From assembly GCA_027604665.1 (NCBI GenBank), contig JADGIZ010000677.1, positions 1-10,158 on the forward strand: DNA of 10,158 bases. Direction: 5' to 3'. Source of the stretch: Polyrhizophydium stewartii (Eukaryota > Chytridiomycota > Chytridiomycetes > Rhizophydiales). A model generated the notes under the pieces. It did not search any database and was not told the origin of the DNA. It saw nothing but the letters and a program-made list of their open reading frames with translations. This document shows, one piece after another, positions 8,815 to 10,158 of the stretch; within the stretch, counting starts at the first letter, position 1; each line of letters starts with the position of its first letter. A program made the translations under genes and the position numbers.

Positions 8815-8820
8815 TTTATT
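8815..8820 (-). terminator. AATAAA polyadenylation signal candidate for SKP1
   Basis: The plus strand TTTATT reads AATAAA on the minus strand, about 85 nt after the SKP1 stop codon. It stands out in very GC-rich surroundings and sits at a plausible 3' UTR distance. No cleavage site can be seen from sequence alone. Confidence 0.5.
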
Positions 8821-8904
8821 TCGTCAAAGTGCGTGTAAAGGTGCGAAAGGCCTCTGGGCAGCGGTCGCTGCGCCGCTCGGGCCGAATTTGGAGATCTCAA
8901 GCGG

Positions 8905-9863
8905 TCAGGCGTCGGCGGCCCACTCGTTTTCCCTGTCGACACAACAGGCGGGCCCATCGCCAGTCAGCCATGCGCCGCGAATGCGCTCAGGCGGGCGCGG
9001 ACATGTGCGGGCGGCGGCCCACCGTCTGATCTGCTCCTCCTCCTCTGGCGTGAAGTCGTTTTCGATGTTGAAGAGGGTGCGGATCTCCTCGGGCGACTGC
9101 TCGGCGGAGACGGCGAGCGCGGGAGGTCGGGGTCGGCGGCCGCGGAATAGGTGGGGAGGCCGGCGCAGAGAGGCCGAGGCAGGACGGGAAGACGCCGACC
9201 GGGTCGAGGCGGCCCGGGAGGTGGGCGTTTGGGGGGGGGGGTCAGCGGCGCGCCGAGCCGAGCGGAGCGACGACAGCACAACACCGCGGGCGGCGACGGC
9301 GGCGCAAGAACGCACCTTGCCCTTGATCATGTTGGCGACGGTCTTGCAGCCGAGGTCGAGCAGCGGGCGGATATCCATGTAGTTGGCGGCCAGGATGATC
9401 TCAAAGAGCTCGTCGGTGTCGACCTTGATGAACTGGGCGTCCCACTCCTCGATGTCGTCGGCGCGGCGGCGGCCCGACTCGAACTCGTCCTTGTCCTCTG
9501 ACGGCGGAGGCGTCGGGTCGTCCTTGTGGTGCGTGCAGTACTCGATAACCTGCCGAGGCCGGCGACGGCGCAGGCGCAGGCGCAGGCGCAGGCAGCGGGG
9601 CGGCGGCGCGCAGCGGCCGGCGGCGCAAGAGCGTCAGCGGTTGCGGGCAGCCGGCCGGCCTTCGCACAGCCAGGGGGCGACGTGTCGTCAAGCCGCACCT
9701 TCCGCAGAATGCGGCCCGTGACGTTGGGCAGCGGGATGGCCGTGTCGGGCGAGTCACCGACGTCCTCGAGCATGTTCTTGAGCAGCATCGAGCGCTCGGC
9801 GATCTCCTTGTCGACCTTGAACTGCTGGGCGTCCTGGCTCGCGAGCGTTATCTGCGCTGACAT
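8905..9863 (-). CDS. SKP1: SKP1, SCF ubiquitin-ligase adaptor (four exons, complete)
   Basis: Minus-strand model, 5' to 3': 9863-9699, 9549-9316, 9096-9023 and 8932-8905, giving 166 residues. Introns are 149, 219 and 90 nt. SKP1 bridges cullin-1 and F-box proteins in SCF E3 ligases, in cytoplasm and nucleus. Residues 1 to about 125 form the BTB/POZ-type fold: the start Q-I-T-L-A-S-Q-D, V-I-E-Y-C-T-H-H-K, an acidic loop, then W-D-A-Q-F-I-K-V-D and L-F-E-I-I-L-A-A-N-Y-M-D-I. The C-terminal Skp1 domain has L-L-D-L-G-C-K-T-V-A-N-M-I-K-G-K, S-P-E-E-I-R, N-I-E-N-D-F-T-P-E-E-E and a short tail with E-N-E-W, the F-box-contacting region. Length is typical and no key block is missing. The last exon codes for only the final nine residues or so. 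Introns two and three are multiples of three and stop-free in the SKP1 frame. Confidence 0.96.
9097..9315 (-). other. SKP1 intron 2 (219 nt, stop-free, distant branch point)
   Basis: Donor GTGCGT follows G-K and acceptor GAGCAG precedes S-P-E-E-I-R. The best branch sequence is GCTGAC (plus-strand 9241-9246), next to a run of eleven C on the coding strand (plus-strand G11 at 9231-9241). No AG dinucleotide occurs between this branch and the last few bases of the intron, about 140 nt. Confidence 0.8.
9231..9241 (+). repeat. Run of eleven G
   Basis: A homopolymer of eleven G on the plus strand lies inside SKP1 intron 2. It is a C run on the SKP1 coding strand, directly after the branch sequence, and may act as a pyrimidine tract. 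Homopolymer length is sensitive to sequencing error. Confidence 0.8.
9550..9698 (-). other. SKP1 intron 1 (149 nt)
   Basis: Donor GTGCGG follows the R-I-L-R-K codons, and acceptor CGGCAG precedes V-I-E-Y-C. A GCTGAC branch sequence lies at plus-strand 9633-9638, about 84 nt before the acceptor, with no AG between them. The AG-free part contains the GGCGCA repeats. Confidence 0.85.
9567..9590 (+). repeat. Four tandem GGCGCA hexamers
   Basis: GGCGCA is repeated four times without mismatch, followed by a partial copy, inside SKP1 intron 1. On the SKP1 coding strand the unit is TGCGCC. It is a short microsatellite with no evident function. Confidence 0.85.
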
Positions 9864-10158
9864 TGGCGGTCGGGGCGGGCGAAGTTGTGCTGGGGAAAGC
9901 CTGAAGCGGGCTCTTTGGCGGTCCTTTGACCTTCATTGGAGCGATATGCTGCGTGTGCCGAGAAGCAGGAAACGGGCTTTGGGGTCGCAGGCCGCAAGAA
10001 CTGGCCACGCCGCACTCGAGAAGAGCATTGGCTGTCGGCTGTCGGCTACTCTCATCCCTGAGCAGCCGCGTGCCGCGCACAGTGGTATTGCCAGAGCTGA
10101 GCCTGGTAAAGTGTGTACGCAGCACCAAGGAAGTCAGCGAGCCTCGCCGCCAGCGGTC
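9864..10158 (-). promoter_or_regulatory. SKP1 upstream region with candidate CCAAT box
   Basis: About 295 bp lie upstream of the SKP1 start. The plus strand ATTGG at 9935-9939 gives CCAAT on the SKP1 strand, about 72 bp before the ATG. A GC-rich GGGCGGG-like stretch lies at about 9872-9880. No TATA box is evident. The open frames here look like GC-rich chance frames and I recognise no coding region, so I assign only the probable promoter and 5' UTR. Confidence 0.35.

Larger units (their letters stand above)
8736..8904. other. Convergent intergenic region (3' ends of the membrane-protein gene and SKP1)
   Basis: This 169-bp gap separates the two tail-to-tail genes. It holds the GGC/AGC repeat and a poly(A)-signal-like hexamer for SKP1 on the minus strand. 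I see no further gene in it. Confidence 0.6.

Noticed and set aside
9754..10128. Minus-strand 124-residue open frame upstream of and overlapping SKP1
   Set aside because: It runs into the SKP1 first exon in a different frame, has no motifs, and covers the promoter and 5' UTR region. No intron set makes it family-like.

Overview
The window is eukaryotic, very GC-rich and gene-dense. It holds five protein-coding genes: four on the plus strand and one on the minus strand. The genes are broken by short spliceosomal introns of mostly 56-125 nt. Donors are mostly GTGNGN, and many introns carry a CTGAC/CTAAC-type branch sequence before a YAG acceptor. This gene density and intron style, plus a large protein with two cyclic-nucleotide-binding domains, suggest a fungus, probably an early-diverging zoosporic (chytrid-like) lineage. 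The lineage is an inference; I recognise no diagnostic marker. There is no sign of bacterial operons, CRISPR, phage, transposons or tRNA/rRNA genes.

Layout: (1) 125-665 (+) is the 3' exon of porphobilinogen deaminase (haem synthesis), with the rest of the gene off the left edge. (2) 718-2761 (+) is a six-exon LIN1/CD2BP2-type GYF-domain protein, linked to the U5 snRNP. (3) 2831-7486 (+) is a seven-exon gene for a protein of about 1380 residues. It has a roughly 1000-residue Ser/Ala/Pro/Gln-rich, probably disordered N-terminal region with a pure (CAG)13 tract, followed by two cyclic-nucleotide-binding domains, the second degenerate. (4) 7606-8735 (+) is a five-exon model for a small membrane protein that I do not recognise. 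(5) 8905-9863 (-) is a complete four-exon SKP1, the SCF ubiquitin-ligase adaptor, convergent with gene 4. The right end (9864-10158) is SKP1 upstream sequence with no gene that I can support.

Spacing is tight: 52, 69, 119 and 169 bp between neighbouring coding regions. The genes do not form one pathway; they look like ordinary neighbours in a compact fungal-type chromosome. The exon joins were derived by hand from reading-frame continuity, splice sites and family resemblance. Most are strong. The joins at 4024-4094 and 7813-8009, and the 5' exons of gene 3, are the least certain.

I found no convincing new defence or mobile system. The points most worth a second look are the tandem cyclic-nucleotide-binding protein, the unrecognised membrane protein, introns with distant branch points and long AG-free stretches, and stop-free introns of length 3n in SKP1 and gene 3.
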